Shown piece after piece: positions 23,780 through 32,989 of a stretch of 54,565 nt of DNA. The position numbers and the translations under genes were made by a program. The stretch is from Ephemerocybe angulata (Eukaryota; Basidiomycota; Agaricomycetes; Agaricales; Psathyrellaceae). The notes under the pieces are model-generated. The model saw nothing but the letters and a program-made list of their open reading frames with translations, made no database searches and was not told where the DNA came from. Position 1 is the stretch's first letter. The number at the start of each line of letters is the position of its first letter. The stretch covers positions 1-54,565 of the forward strand of contig JAACJK010000079.1 of NCBI GenBank assembly GCA_013368325.1, given 5' to 3'.

Positions 23780-26696
23780 GCAGCAGCGGCAGCAGCAGCA
23801 ACAACAACAACAACAACAGCAATGGCTGGCGCCGCAGGCAGCGGTCGGAGGAGGTACCAGCCTCCCTCCGCCACCTGTTCAACAGGCACCAGGCACATAT
23901 CAACCGACCTACCAATACCAACCATTACCAAACGCACCCCCACCACCGCCACGTCGAATCGACTGGGAAAACTGGCGACCGAAGACGGGGCAGACGCAGG
24001 CGGAACAACCCAAGTACCGACCTCCCCAGCAGAGAGGAGACGGGAACCCGTTGTATGGCGCACCGGCTCCTTGGGCACGTTCAATTATGCCCAGTCCGAG
24101 GCCATTAACACCTCATACAAACCCACGGCAGCATCAGGAGGACCACCAGTCGGACGAGAACGGCGGGCTGGAATACTTGGACCCAAACGGACTGGGACCG
24201 TTACCGTCGATATCTCAGAGAGGTATCGCGGTTCCTAGGGTCGTCATCGACGAACGGTTCCAGCCATCGACTCCACCGTGGATACGGGGTGAGAGGGGAG
24301 AGGCGGCTGAAATTCCGTACTTCGGTAGGGCGCCGACGCACCCTAACGAGACGGTAAAGTTGGAACCGCAATCCATGGGGGTACCAATCGGGAACTCGAA
24401 CGAGCTCCCGCCGGGTAACCCTCCTCAACAACCACAGGCGCCACCACCTCAAGATAAGCCACCGAACCAGGGTCCTGCTGTTCCACAAGGGCCCCCAGCA
24501 AACCCACCGGATCAGGTGTTGGGGTATACTGGAGGGGTAATGCAGGACTTCAAGGATCGGGTGGCACTCCAGAGGTTTAGGATAGCCACACTAGCGGCCG
24601 GCGAACCATGCAGGATCGACGACCAGCTAGTGAGGTTTGACGATGAGAACCGACCATACTCGATAATGGGGCGCACATCGGGAACGCCGCCGCCTCCTCC
24701 ATCACCGTCATCGTCGTCCAGTGGGTCAGGACAAACCGACGGATCGAAAGGCCGTAGGCATGGGGACCACGGCGGGGATGATAGGGTACCGAAGGGACCG
24801 ACGCGATACAAAACGCCAGCCCCAACAGGACGAATATCCGTCGCAAGGGAGATGGTGGATGGCGTGGAGGGTTGTCCTCGGCACGAGCACGCCAAGTATC
24901 TGGACGAACGACACGCCCAGATCCTCGGTATGATCGAGCGGGAGTTGGCGCGACCAGCGACGGGGGTGGTGGGACCGGATGGTAAGATTCGGATGCCCAA
25001 GACCTCCTTACCAACCACCTACGATGGGAAGCCGTCAGCCACCGAGTTCAACCGATGGCTGATGAGCCTACTTCAGCACTATGTCAATGGGTGGATGAAT
25101 GGGGCGGAACACGATCGGCTCCGTATCACTGAGTTGGAGAAGTCGCTGGAGGGAAAAGCGCTGAGCTGGTTTACGAGCACCGTAACCCAGGATCTCATCG
25201 AAGGACGAAGCACCTGGATCTTCGAGGATGTTGTGATCGAGATATACGATCACTTCGTCCATGCTCGACGAACGCTGGCACCCGAGTCGGAATACTGGGC
25301 GGTAGAATACGACCAGGATGAGGGTGCTGAGCAATTCTACCTCGACCTGAAGCATAAGGCCGACGAGATGATGGACCTGCCAACGCGGACGGACTTCGCC
25401 AAGAGGTTCTACGATGGCTTGCCCATCCTTCTCCGACAAGAGATCACGAAGATAGGAGCCGATCCGTATCACGAATCGGCTCGTCAACTCCTCAAGTACT
25501 GCGTCCACATAGAAACCGCCAACAGGACACTTCACGACTCTGAAGTGCGCCGGGGCGTTGGGGCGCAGCTGGCCTACTCGGGAAGCGGGCGATTCAACTG
25601 GATCACGCCCAAGGAGGGCAGGAACTTCTTCACGAAGTACCACAAGGAACGCCCTTCCAGGGAGAGGAACGAACGAGTTAGGGTGCGAGCGCATTTTGCG
25701 GACGCACGAAAGGAAGAGGAACGCTTCCGGTCTCGGACGCCCGAACCACGAAGCGACAACAACCATCGACCAGACACCAACAGGAGTCCTCGACCCACAG
25801 GGCCGAGTGCGTCGTCGGGGCCACCACGACCGTCGTGGCAGCCTCGACCGACGCCGGCCTCGGGAGCCAAGTCCGCTAACAAATGTTTCGCATGCGGAAA
25901 GGAGGGACATTTCTCTCGGGATTGTCCCACCCGTGGACCTCAGGACCGACGGAACACTCGCCCATCGGTCAAGTTCCAGGCGGTACGCGAGGAAGGGAAC
26001 AGTGGCGGCGACGAGGATGACCAACGGGAGGCTCAAGACGAGACAACCGAGGGTCAAGTCGGTGAAGAAGGCGAATGGGATCAGTGGGAGCCGACGGACA
26101 ACGAGGAAGGCGAACCCTACCCCGACGCGTACGAGTACTACGACCAGGATTGGGAAGGACAGGACGAACAGCTCGGGGCGCTCTATGAATACATGGGTGC
26201 CGTGCGAGCGGGCGACGACGACGAAACAATAGAGCGGCCGATTCGGAAACCGTCGGAGAAACAGAGCATGGTGCAGTGGATCACCATTAACGGGGTCCGC
26301 GCACTTACGCTCTTCGACTCGGGATGCACCTTGGACTCTATCAGTCCACAGTTCGCATCCGCCGCTAACGTGCAGGTGAAGAATTTGGTGAAGATGGTCC
26401 CACTGCAGTTGGGCGTCGTGTCAAGCCGGTCTGTCATCCATAAGGGTGCCAGGGTGGGCTTCACGTTCCAGGGCACCACAGCAAAGGATGAGTACTTCGA
26501 CATACTTCCAGTTGCGAAGTACGACGTCGTCATCGGGATCCCCATGATGAAGAAGCTAGGCATCTGCCTCGACTTCGATCAAATGGTCCTACGATACCGA
26601 GGAGGAAGCATCAAGCCGCTCGACGAGAAGGAGGAGAGCGTTGTCATGGCCAGACGGGCGGGAATGCGTAACACATTCCACCAGAAGGTCGAATGA
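23064..26696 (+). CDS. Gag polyprotein with aspartic protease (retrotransposon)
   Basis: 1,210 residues if the first ATG (MSAAERGI) is used. Order: charged N-terminus; glutamine tract about residues 136-252; proline-rich linker (PPPPPRR); gag core around residues 650-790 (ATEFNRWLMSLLQ.., SLEGKALSWF); arginine/proline-rich basic segment; CCHC zinc knuckle CFACGKEGHFSRDCP near 940; acidic segment; aspartic protease with LFDSG near 1085 and later DVVIGIPMM. It forms the particle shell, binds RNA and cleaves the polyprotein. The length is far above a typical Ty3 Gag because of the glutamine and proline inserts. It ends in UGA at 26694, and the following pol ORF is in the same frame. Confidence 0.93.
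23473..23820 (+). repeat. CAG/CAA polyglutamine tract inside gag
   Basis: About 350 bp of mixed CAG and CAA with scattered leucine and arginine codons (CTA, CGG). Triplet phase is kept throughout, so the tract codes for glutamine-rich sequence without a frameshift. The antisense alanine/valine and leucine readings are shadows. Confidence 0.95.
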
Positions 26697-26867
26697 CGGG
26701 ACCGCCGGGCTCGCGCTGAGGGGGAGCGACGCCCGACGAAGAACCGAGTTCCACCTGACAAACGGAAGGACGGGACTCAGACTGAGGGGGAGCGAGGAGC
26801 TCCCAAGACGCAGGGGGATAGGAAGCAGTCTGAGGGGGAGCGCGAAGGTATCGACGCTTTCGAGGAC
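26694..26867 (+). promoter_or_regulatory. Candidate UGA CGG stop-readthrough junction between gag and pol
   Basis: The gag stop is GAA UGA CGG. The 171 bases after it stay open in the same frame into pol, with no in-frame ATG until 27087, just upstream of reverse transcriptase. UGA followed by CGG is a known leaky context in some plant RNA viruses. The linker contains three in-frame copies of CTGAGGGGGAGCG (26716, 26782, 26830) reading TEGER. Readthrough is inferred from frame and context only; reinitiation at 27087 is the alternative. Confidence 0.55.
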
Positions 26868-29800
26868 TTGAAGAAGAACGACCCCAACAAGTGGAGAACA
26901 TCGCGGAAGGCCACAGTTGAAGATGTGACCGAGGACGACGAGGAGCCGGGATTGACGGAACGAGTAGAAGAGATCGTACAGGAGTTCACGAGGGCTAGAT
27001 TCCCGGAAGCATCCGACAGGGAACGACTTAAATCCAAGGTCGTACCTGGGGCGGACGACCTCGAGTTTGCGACTGAATTCAATCGCATGGTCGAGGAGTT
27101 TGCGAAGACTGTGGACATAGACAAGGAGGGCGAGCTCACAGAGGAAGATGTACCCAGACTCAAGGAACAATGGGCCGCGATGCTCAAGGACCGTTGGGGA
27201 GGGCGTGGGTTGAAGTTGCCGCCATTGCGCGCAATCAACCATCGCATTCCCCTGATCGACGAGACGAAGAACAACCACTATCACCTTCCGCGCTGCCCAG
27301 ACTCGCTCAAACCATTGCTTTCGGAGAAAGTTGGAAAGTACACGGAGGCGGGACTGTGGGAGCAGGCGCAGACAAGCCAAGCCGCCCCGATGCTCTGTCT
27401 TCACAAGAAGGCCGCAGTGCCAGGCTTGCGCACTGTCATCGACTGTAGAAAACGGAACGACAACACGGTCAAGGACGTGACGCCATTCCCCGATCAGGAC
27501 CAGATCCGACTCGACGTCGCGCGAGCCAAGTACAGATCGAAGATCGACTTGTCGGACGCGTACGAGCAGGTGAGGGTGGAACCGGAAGATGTTTGGAAAA
27601 CTTCATTTGCGACCATATACGGTACTTTCACGAGCAAGGTAATGCAGCAGGGTGATTGTAATGCACCAGCTACATTCCAGCGCGTAATGAATATGATTTT
27701 CCGAGAATACATCGGTATATTCTTGCACGTCTACCTCGACGACCTATTCGTGTACAGCGACTCTGTTGAAGATCACGAAAAGCACCTTAAGCTCATCTTC
27801 GACAAGCTAAAGACCGAGGACTTCTTTCTGAAGGAATCCAAGGTGGAACTCTGCGCTAAGAAGGTTGACTGCCTAGGTCATCTCATAGATGAAAAGGGGT
27901 TACACGCCGACGCCGATAAGATGGTCCGAATCCGAGAATGGAGGACGCCACGGTCGTACCATGACATCCAAAGGTTCTTGGGTCTGGTTCAGTACCTGGC
28001 GCCATTCTTGCCCAAGGTCGCAGCATACACGGAGCCACTCTCATCAATGACAACGAATGGCCAGGTTTTCGAATGGCGACCGATCCACGACGTGTGCTTT
28101 CAACGGATTAAGGATATCTGTTGCAAGACACCGATCCTGAAGCCTATCACGCCGTCTAAGGAAGAGCCCATCTGGGTCATCTGCGACGCTTCCGTCAGCG
28201 GTGTCGGAGCGATGTATGGGCAGGGGCCGACTTGGCGAACATGTCGGCCAGCTGGGTTCATGTCCAGGAAGTTCACGGACGCTCAGAGGAATTACCGCGT
28301 TTTCGAGCAGGAAACACTGGCGATTCTCGAGGCGCTCCTCAAGTGGGAGGACAAATTGGTGGGCTATCGGATCCACGTCGTGACGGACCACAAAGCATTG
28401 GAGTTCTTCAAGACACAACGGAAGCTATCGCCACGCCAGACGCGATGGATGGAGTATATGGCACGATTCGATTTCGACATTTGCTACGTGAAGGGCATCC
28501 TGAATAAGGTTGCCGACGCACTATCGCGATACTACGAGAACGACAACTGGGGAGATGTCCATGACGTCTCTGAGTATGTCAACGCCGACCGCCGACTAGA
28601 CCCTGATCATGAGGATCTTCCTCCGGAACGATGCGAGGAACTCCAGAACGATATGGTTCAACTCCTCGCCATGCGCACCGATATACCGATCCGACGATCC
28701 CAGCGGCTGGAGCGAAGGATCATGGAGAAGCGCGAGATGAGGGACGTAGCAGCGGAGGAGATGAAGGAAGCGGCGGTGACAGTCCCAGAAGTGCCGAAGC
28801 GCCCTGTGGGGAAGGGACCTACCGTATCGACAATATCACAGGCATCGCGCCGGCTCGTTCGCACGTTGGACGAGTCGAAGGGATTTCAGGAGGCTCTCAA
28901 AGCAGCGTACACCACGGACCCGCTGTTTTCCCGTGTCCTCAAGGATGAGGAAAAGCATAAGGCGTTCACGATCGACGATGGGCTCATATGGTCGGAGAAT
29001 CAGGCGGGGGAGAAGGTGACATGCGTGCCCGAAGGAAAGTTCGAAGGGAGGACGCTGCGCGGCATAATAGTGGAACAGGCTCACGAGATAGTAGGCCATT
29101 TCGGATCACAGAAGACCACCGACTACATACGTCGGTGGTACTGGTGGCCGGGGATATACACGATGGTCGAACGATTTTGTAAATCGTGCGCCGCGTGTGC
29201 GACAAGCAAGCCATCGAACCAACGCCCTGCAGGACTACTTCACCCACTCCCAACACCTCGTTACCCATGGGAGTCCATTGGCATGGACTTCGTTGGGCCA
29301 TTCCCAGAGGTAGACGGAAAGAATTACCTGTGGGTGGTGATCTGCCGCCTCACCTCCATGGTCCACCTCATACCGATCAAAACAACGACGACGGCCACGG
29401 AACTCTCGGACGTGTTCATCCGAGAGGTGGTGAGACTACACGGATTACCCAGGTCAATCGTATCTGACAGGGATTCCAAGTTCACGTCGCGTTGGTGGAA
29501 GGAGGTGCACCGGCTACTAGGCACGAAGCTGTTGATGTCAACATCGTTCCATCCTCAAACGGACGGCGTGACAGAGCGGGCTAACAGGAGCATAGGTCAG
29601 ATCCTGCGCGCCACGGTAAAGCCTGATCAGACCGACTGGGTCGACAAATGCCCTATGGTCGAATTTGCGATCAATTCGAGCATTAGCGGCACGACAGGAT
29701 TCGCCCCGTTCGAACTCAATCTGGGGTACATGCCCAGGATGCTCAAGATGTTCCCGAGCCAGGAGGACTACCCACCTGGCGTCGCCGCATTCGCGAATCG

Positions 29801-30407
29801 AGCGCTACACTACCTCGCGGACGCGCATGACGCCATCATCGCGTCGCGCGTATTCCAAACCCATGAAGCAGACAAGTCCCGCCGGCAGGACCCAAAAATT
29901 GCTGTAGGCGATTTGGTATACCTGTCCACGAAGAACCTCAACACGCCGAAGGGCAGAGCGAACAAATTAGTACCGAAGTTCGTTGGGCCGTACAAGGTTA
30001 CATTCGCAGATCCTGAGAAATCTGTCTACGAATTGGACCTGCCCAAGTCCCTTCGGGATCGTCGTATCCACAACCGATTCCATGTTAACCTCCTCCGACC
30101 CCACTTCCCATCCGACACAACAAACTTCCCGAACCGCGAAGAACCTGACGCGTACGACTTCGGCGCGCCGGACGATGTCGAATGGCACGTCGAAGAGATA
30201 GTCGATCACGCCTGGGTGAAGGGGACCAATAAGTACCAATTCCTCGTGAAATGGTCAATTGGGGAACCTACCTGGGAGCCGCAGAGCGAATGCAACAAAC
30301 TCGCGGCTATGGATCGGTACCTCGAGCTTATGGGAGTCTCGCGCATAGCGGACCTCAAGCGGAAAACGGAACCTGCGGGTTCCGTGATCCGATCAGTTCC
30401 CAATTAG
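26868..30407 (+). CDS. Pol polyprotein: reverse transcriptase, RNase H, integrase, chromodomain
   Basis: 1,179 codons from the position given, though the true N-terminus is probably a readthrough fusion with Gag. Reverse transcriptase: KIDLSDAYEQVRV, then the catalytic YLDD at about residue 289. RNase H: ICDAS near 437, VTDHKAL. Integrase: zinc-binding HEIVGH and CKSCAAC (HHCC) near 737-775, catalytic D near 805 (MDFVGPF), D near 867 (SDRDSKF) and E near 902 (TDGVTERAN), followed by FVGPYKV (GPY/F type). Chromodomain at about 1103-1155 (EWHVEEIVDH..QFLVKW..TWEP) likely directs insertion into particular chromatin. It copies the RNA genome to DNA and integrates it. It ends at TAG 30405, with a TGA TAA pair in the same frame about 70 bases later. 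Confidence 0.95.
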   Translation: MKKNDPNKWRTSRKATVEDVTEDDEEPGLTERVEEIVQEFTRARFPEASDRERLKSKVVPGADDLEFATEFNRMVEEFAKTVDIDKEGELTEEDVPRLKEQWAAMLKDRWGGRGLKLPPLRAINHRIPLIDETKNNHYHLPRCPDSLKPLLSEKVGKYTEAGLWEQAQTSQAAPMLCLHKKAAVPGLRTVIDCRKRNDNTVKDVTPFPDQDQIRLDVARAKYRSKIDLSDAYEQVRVEPEDVWKTSFATIYGTFTSKVMQQGDCNAPATFQRVMNMIFREYIGIFLHVYLDDLFVYSDSVEDHEKHLKLIFDKLKTEDFFLKESKVELCAKKVDCLGHLIDEKGLHADADKMVRIREWRTPRSYHDIQRFLGLVQYLAPFLPKVAAYTEPLSSMTTNGQVFEWRPIHDVCFQRIKDICCKTPILKPITPSKEEPIWVICDASVSGVGAMYGQGPTWRTCRPAGFMSRKFTDAQRNYRVFEQETLAILEALLKWEDKLVGYRIHVVTDHKALEFFKTQRKLSPRQTRWMEYMARFDFDICYVKGILNKVADALSRYYENDNWGDVHDVSEYVNADRRLDPDHEDLPPERCEELQNDMVQLLAMRTDIPIRRSQRLERRIMEKREMRDVAAEEMKEAAVTVPEVPKRPVGKGPTVSTISQASRRLVRTLDESKGFQEALKAAYTTDPLFSRVLKDEEKHKAFTIDDGLIWSENQAGEKVTCVPEGKFEGRTLRGIIVEQAHEIVGHFGSQKTTDYIRRWYWWPGIYTMVERFCKSCAACATSKPSNQRPAGLLHPLPTPRYPWESIGMDFVGPFPEVDGKNYLWVVICRLTSMVHLIPIKTTTTATELSDVFIREVVRLHGLPRSIVSDRDSKFTSRWWKEVHRLLGTKLLMSTSFHPQTDGVTERANRSIGQILRATVKPDQTDWVDKCPMVEFAINSSISGTTGFAPFELNLGYMPRMLKMFPSQEDYPPGVAAFANRALHYLADAHDAIIASRVFQTHEADKSRRQDPKIAVGDLVYLSTKNLNTPKGRANKLVPKFVGPYKVTFADPEKSVYELDLPKSLRDRRIHNRFHVNLLRPHFPSDTTNFPNREEPDAYDFGAPDDVEWHVEEIVDHAWVKGTNKYQFLVKWSIGEPTWEPQSECNKLAAMDRYLELMGVSRIADLKRKTEPAGSVIRSVPN

Positions 30408-30478
30408 GCCAGTGCTGGGAAAGGTGACGCGGCATCTGTTCTCTGCCAGCAACCACCACCACCAGCACTGCGCACCGC

Positions 30479-30507
30479 GTGATAACGAAGGTCCGCCTTG
30501 TTATCAC
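30479..30507 (+). promoter_or_regulatory. Hairpin immediately upstream of the third retrotransposon ORF
   Basis: GTGATAAC.AAGG pairs with CCTT.GTTATCAC around a TCCG loop: about 12 base pairs with one bulged G. It ends three bases before the ATG at 30510 and its left arm begins at the UGA UAA stop pair. It could influence reinitiation or internal start of the third ORF. Function is inferred only from position and pairing. Confidence 0.5.
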
Positions 30508-30509
30508 CG

Positions 30510-32432
30510 ATGCCGTACCAACACGAGAACCCAAGGAGCACGTCGCGTCGACACGAGGAGCCGCGGAGGATGGAGCTGACGAGGGAGTGGAAGATCGACC
30601 CGAGGGAGGGGGTACCAGTGTGCAGGGATGATGACTGCCCCAAGTGCAGAGCGTCGCTGAGCCACCACGCCGACATCCCCAAACACGAACGGGGGTACAT
30701 CGACGAGGAGATGACGGAGAGGTGGAAGAAGGTAGTGCGTGGAGATGGGGCGTCGGAGCAGGAGGTCAACAGCCTGCGCCGCCGACTCGATGAGAGTTCG
30801 CATACCATCGACAGGCTCCGGGACGAGCGCGACGAGGCACGGCGGGAGGCACACGACATGAGGGAGGAGTTGCGCAGGATGCGGCGCGAATTGGACGACC
30901 GCGCACGTCGTGACCGATCCCGATCACCTCGAGCGAGGCAGTTCGCGCCGCCCCCACCACGCTATGAATCGGGCGCGAGAAGGGACGGTGGAGCTCCGGA
31001 GTATCGAGGACGGCCATGGCAAGCTCGCCAGTCCATACCTACAGGCCCGCGGGCGCACGCCAGGGTGCAGACGGGTTCGTCGAGAGGAGGGCATGGTGGT
31101 CCGCGCTCAGCGAGCATCGCGTCGCGATCCACCGAGGCCACGACGCGCGTCGAGGAGACCCCAAATCCGAAGGACGCCGACATCGTCATGAACGACGACT
31201 CCGGCGTCAAGGGGGAGAGTGCGCCGTCCAAGGCACCGCAGAAGGTCAAATCTCTGTATGAGAGAGGACCGGACACGGACGCCGAGGACAGCTATTCCGA
31301 CGACGACAACGACGCAAAGGCACCGCCGACGGAGTCACCGGAATCGGTGGCCCAGAGGCTGAAGACACTGAAGGGCCTCGACCTCAAGAAGTGGACGACC
31401 AGCGGCAACAAGGCGCACGCCGTGATCATCCTCATACAGGAACCCGACCAAAAACACTGGTTCACAGAGGCCTGGAAGATCTACGAGAGCGCCAGGAAGA
31501 AGCCGCTAGCCGAGCGTACGAAGCCCGAAAAGTACATGGCGATGTACTTGGAGCGGCGACCGCTCTGGTTGCGGGAGAAGATGTTCGAGGAGAAGAAGGG
31601 CGCGCACCTTCCCCAACTCACGGAGAATCCGAAGTTCTGGGCAGAGTACCTCGTCCTCAAGTCGGAGAAGTGCAAACCGGCGGACAGAGCGATCCCAGGA
31701 GGCATCGTCGTCAATGACAAGGGTGCCTTGAGTGCCGTCCACATCACGGGTCTGTGCCTCCTCCGCGGATGGCAGCCATCCAAGGTCGCAGGAACGAGCG
31801 CGGATCAGTTGGGCTACGTCCGCAGACTCCTCCGAAGAACCATCGCGTGCCCGGGACTTGTCCAATCGACGATAGACAAGCACCGGATGCCCGTTCGACT
31901 GACGCCAGAGGATCCTCATGCCCCCAAACCCTATCCTACCAACGGCGCCAACGACGGAGTCACCGAGATGGCACGATGGCTCGCGGATCGTGGCGCTAGA
32001 TCGTGGAACCTCGACCTGGCTGTGGGGTACTGCCAAGAGTACATCAGGGACAGCGCCCTGAAGTACCCCGCGGACACAGAAAGAGGGAAGCAAGCAAGGG
32101 ATGATGCGAAGTGGGTGTCACGATGGATGGTGAACGTCCAATCCACCTCGAGCGCCTTAGCATCCGCAGTGAAGCTATCCACCAACTGGATCGCAGTGCT
32201 GGACTCAGAGGTGAAAATGCGGGAGGTGACGGCCGGCGCGCGAACCGTACGCACGGAGAATCACCTCATGCCACCCGGGGAAACTGTACCAGCCGCGACC
32301 GAAGGGAAGGCGACCGTCGTCGACGAGTACACTCACAACGGGAACCTTTCGTCCGCGTCGGCAGGGATAGCGACGGCTAATCCTGTCAACGAGGTGGGGA
32401 CCCAACCGATGGAGGTGGACAAAACTCAGTGA
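30510..32432 (+). CDS. Third retrotransposon ORF of unknown function (post-pol)
   Basis: 640 residues, located where envelope genes lie in some Ty3-like elements, but with no signal peptide or membrane segment, so not an envelope. Visible parts: a Cys/His cluster near residue 36 (CRDDDCPKC..HH..H) resembling a small zinc-binding site; a heptad-rich charged coiled coil at about 70-130 (LRRRLDESS.., RDERDEARRE..); an Arg/Ser-rich basic stretch (RRDRSRSPRAR); an acidic stretch near 250-270; and a folded-looking C-terminal half (YLERRPLWLREKM, WAEYLVL, SAVHITGLCLLRGWQPSKVAG, MARWLADRGARSWNLDLAVGYCQEYI). Base use is like gag-pol. I do not recognise the family. The ORF is intact in a young element, implying it is kept by selection. 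Confidence 0.85.
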   Translation: MPYQHENPRSTSRRHEEPRRMELTREWKIDPREGVPVCRDDDCPKCRASLSHHADIPKHERGYIDEEMTERWKKVVRGDGASEQEVNSLRRRLDESSHTIDRLRDERDEARREAHDMREELRRMRRELDDRARRDRSRSPRARQFAPPPPRYESGARRDGGAPEYRGRPWQARQSIPTGPRAHARVQTGSSRGGHGGPRSASIASRSTEATTRVEETPNPKDADIVMNDDSGVKGESAPSKAPQKVKSLYERGPDTDAEDSYSDDDNDAKAPPTESPESVAQRLKTLKGLDLKKWTTSGNKAHAVIILIQEPDQKHWFTEAWKIYESARKKPLAERTKPEKYMAMYLERRPLWLREKMFEEKKGAHLPQLTENPKFWAEYLVLKSEKCKPADRAIPGGIVVNDKGALSAVHITGLCLLRGWQPSKVAGTSADQLGYVRRLLRRTIACPGLVQSTIDKHRMPVRLTPEDPHAPKPYPTNGANDGVTEMARWLADRGARSWNLDLAVGYCQEYIRDSALKYPADTERGKQARDDAKWVSRWMVNVQSTSSALASAVKLSTNWIAVLDSEVKMREVTAGARTVRTENHLMPPGETVPAATEGKATVVDEYTHNGNLSSASAGIATANPVNEVGTQPMEVDKTQ

Positions 32433-32761
32433 GAGCCTGTTGGCAGGCGACGGTCTACCAACGGGCAATCAACCGCCGCCAAATCCTCTCAACAACTACA
32501 CCCACATCGTCAAGAACCACTGCATTCATCATCCGACCACAAGTCATCCTCGCTATTCGTCACACCATCGCTCTCTATCGCTTTCTTGCCGTTCACCACA
32601 CCATGCTTTCCACGTCGAACTTCGAAATTTTTTTTTTCTCTCCTATCTTGACATCACATTTACACTCATTCGCATTCACATCTCACATTTGATTGCTGCA
32701 CATAACGTTCATTCCATTTATCGTTATCATTTTATTGGGAGTGCGAGTTGTTTTACAACCC

Positions 32762-32773
32762 GGAGGGGGAGAG
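32762..32773 (+). promoter_or_regulatory. Polypurine tract
   Basis: GGAGGGGGAGAG directly abuts the 3' LTR, the expected primer for plus-strand DNA synthesis. Three similar purine motifs (GAGGGGGAG) occur in the gag-pol linker. Confidence 0.85.
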
Positions 32774-32966
32774 TGTAAGGGGGATTAGATTAGATTACTT
32801 TGTTTGGCACTATTTACATCATGTCCATATTCGCGTGAGGCCACCATCAGTGGACCTCACGCTCATACCACTACTACGTACAGGAATCCATAACCGGTTC
32901 TTGTGCATTGTGGAGTGAGCCGTCTAAGCAACCAACGAAGCCGTAACAAGCAGTAAGCTTGTTACA
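32774..32966 (+). repeat. 3' LTR
   Basis: 193 bp, read as base-for-base identical to the 5' LTR; followed by the right AGGTG target duplication (32967-32971). Confidence 0.95.
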
Positions 32967-32989
32967 AGGTGATACGGTCCACGATACGG

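Larger units (their letters stand above)
22697..32966 (+). mobile_element. Complete Ty3/gypsy chromovirus with a third ORF
   Basis: The element is 10,270 bp. It has 193-bp LTRs (22697-22889 and 32774-32966) that I read as identical, starting TGTAA and ending TTACA (a 5-bp inverted terminus), and is flanked by a 5-bp direct repeat AGGTG (22692-22696 and 32967-32971). Internal order: gag with CCHC knuckle and aspartic protease, reverse transcriptase, RNase H, integrase with HHCC and DDE, chromodomain, then a third ORF and a purine tract before the 3' LTR. Integrase after RNase H defines Ty3/gypsy, and the chromodomain defines a chromovirus. All three ORFs are open. Identical LTRs plus intact ORFs indicate very recent insertion and possible activity. 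No tRNA-type TGG primer-binding site follows the 5' LTR. Confidence 0.95.

Noticed and set aside
23401..24084. Long minus-strand alanine/valine-rich and leucine-rich ORFs
   Set aside because: They are antisense readings of the CAG/CAA tract in gag, with no independent start context or domain.
25068..26057. 329-codon minus-strand ORF and others opposite gag-pol
   Set aside because: Shadows of the gag and pol frames, which show clear retrotransposon domains.
30408..30509. Readthrough from pol into the third ORF
   Set aside because: Although the frame is the same, a UAG and then UGA UAA lie in frame between them, so a simple readthrough is unlikely.
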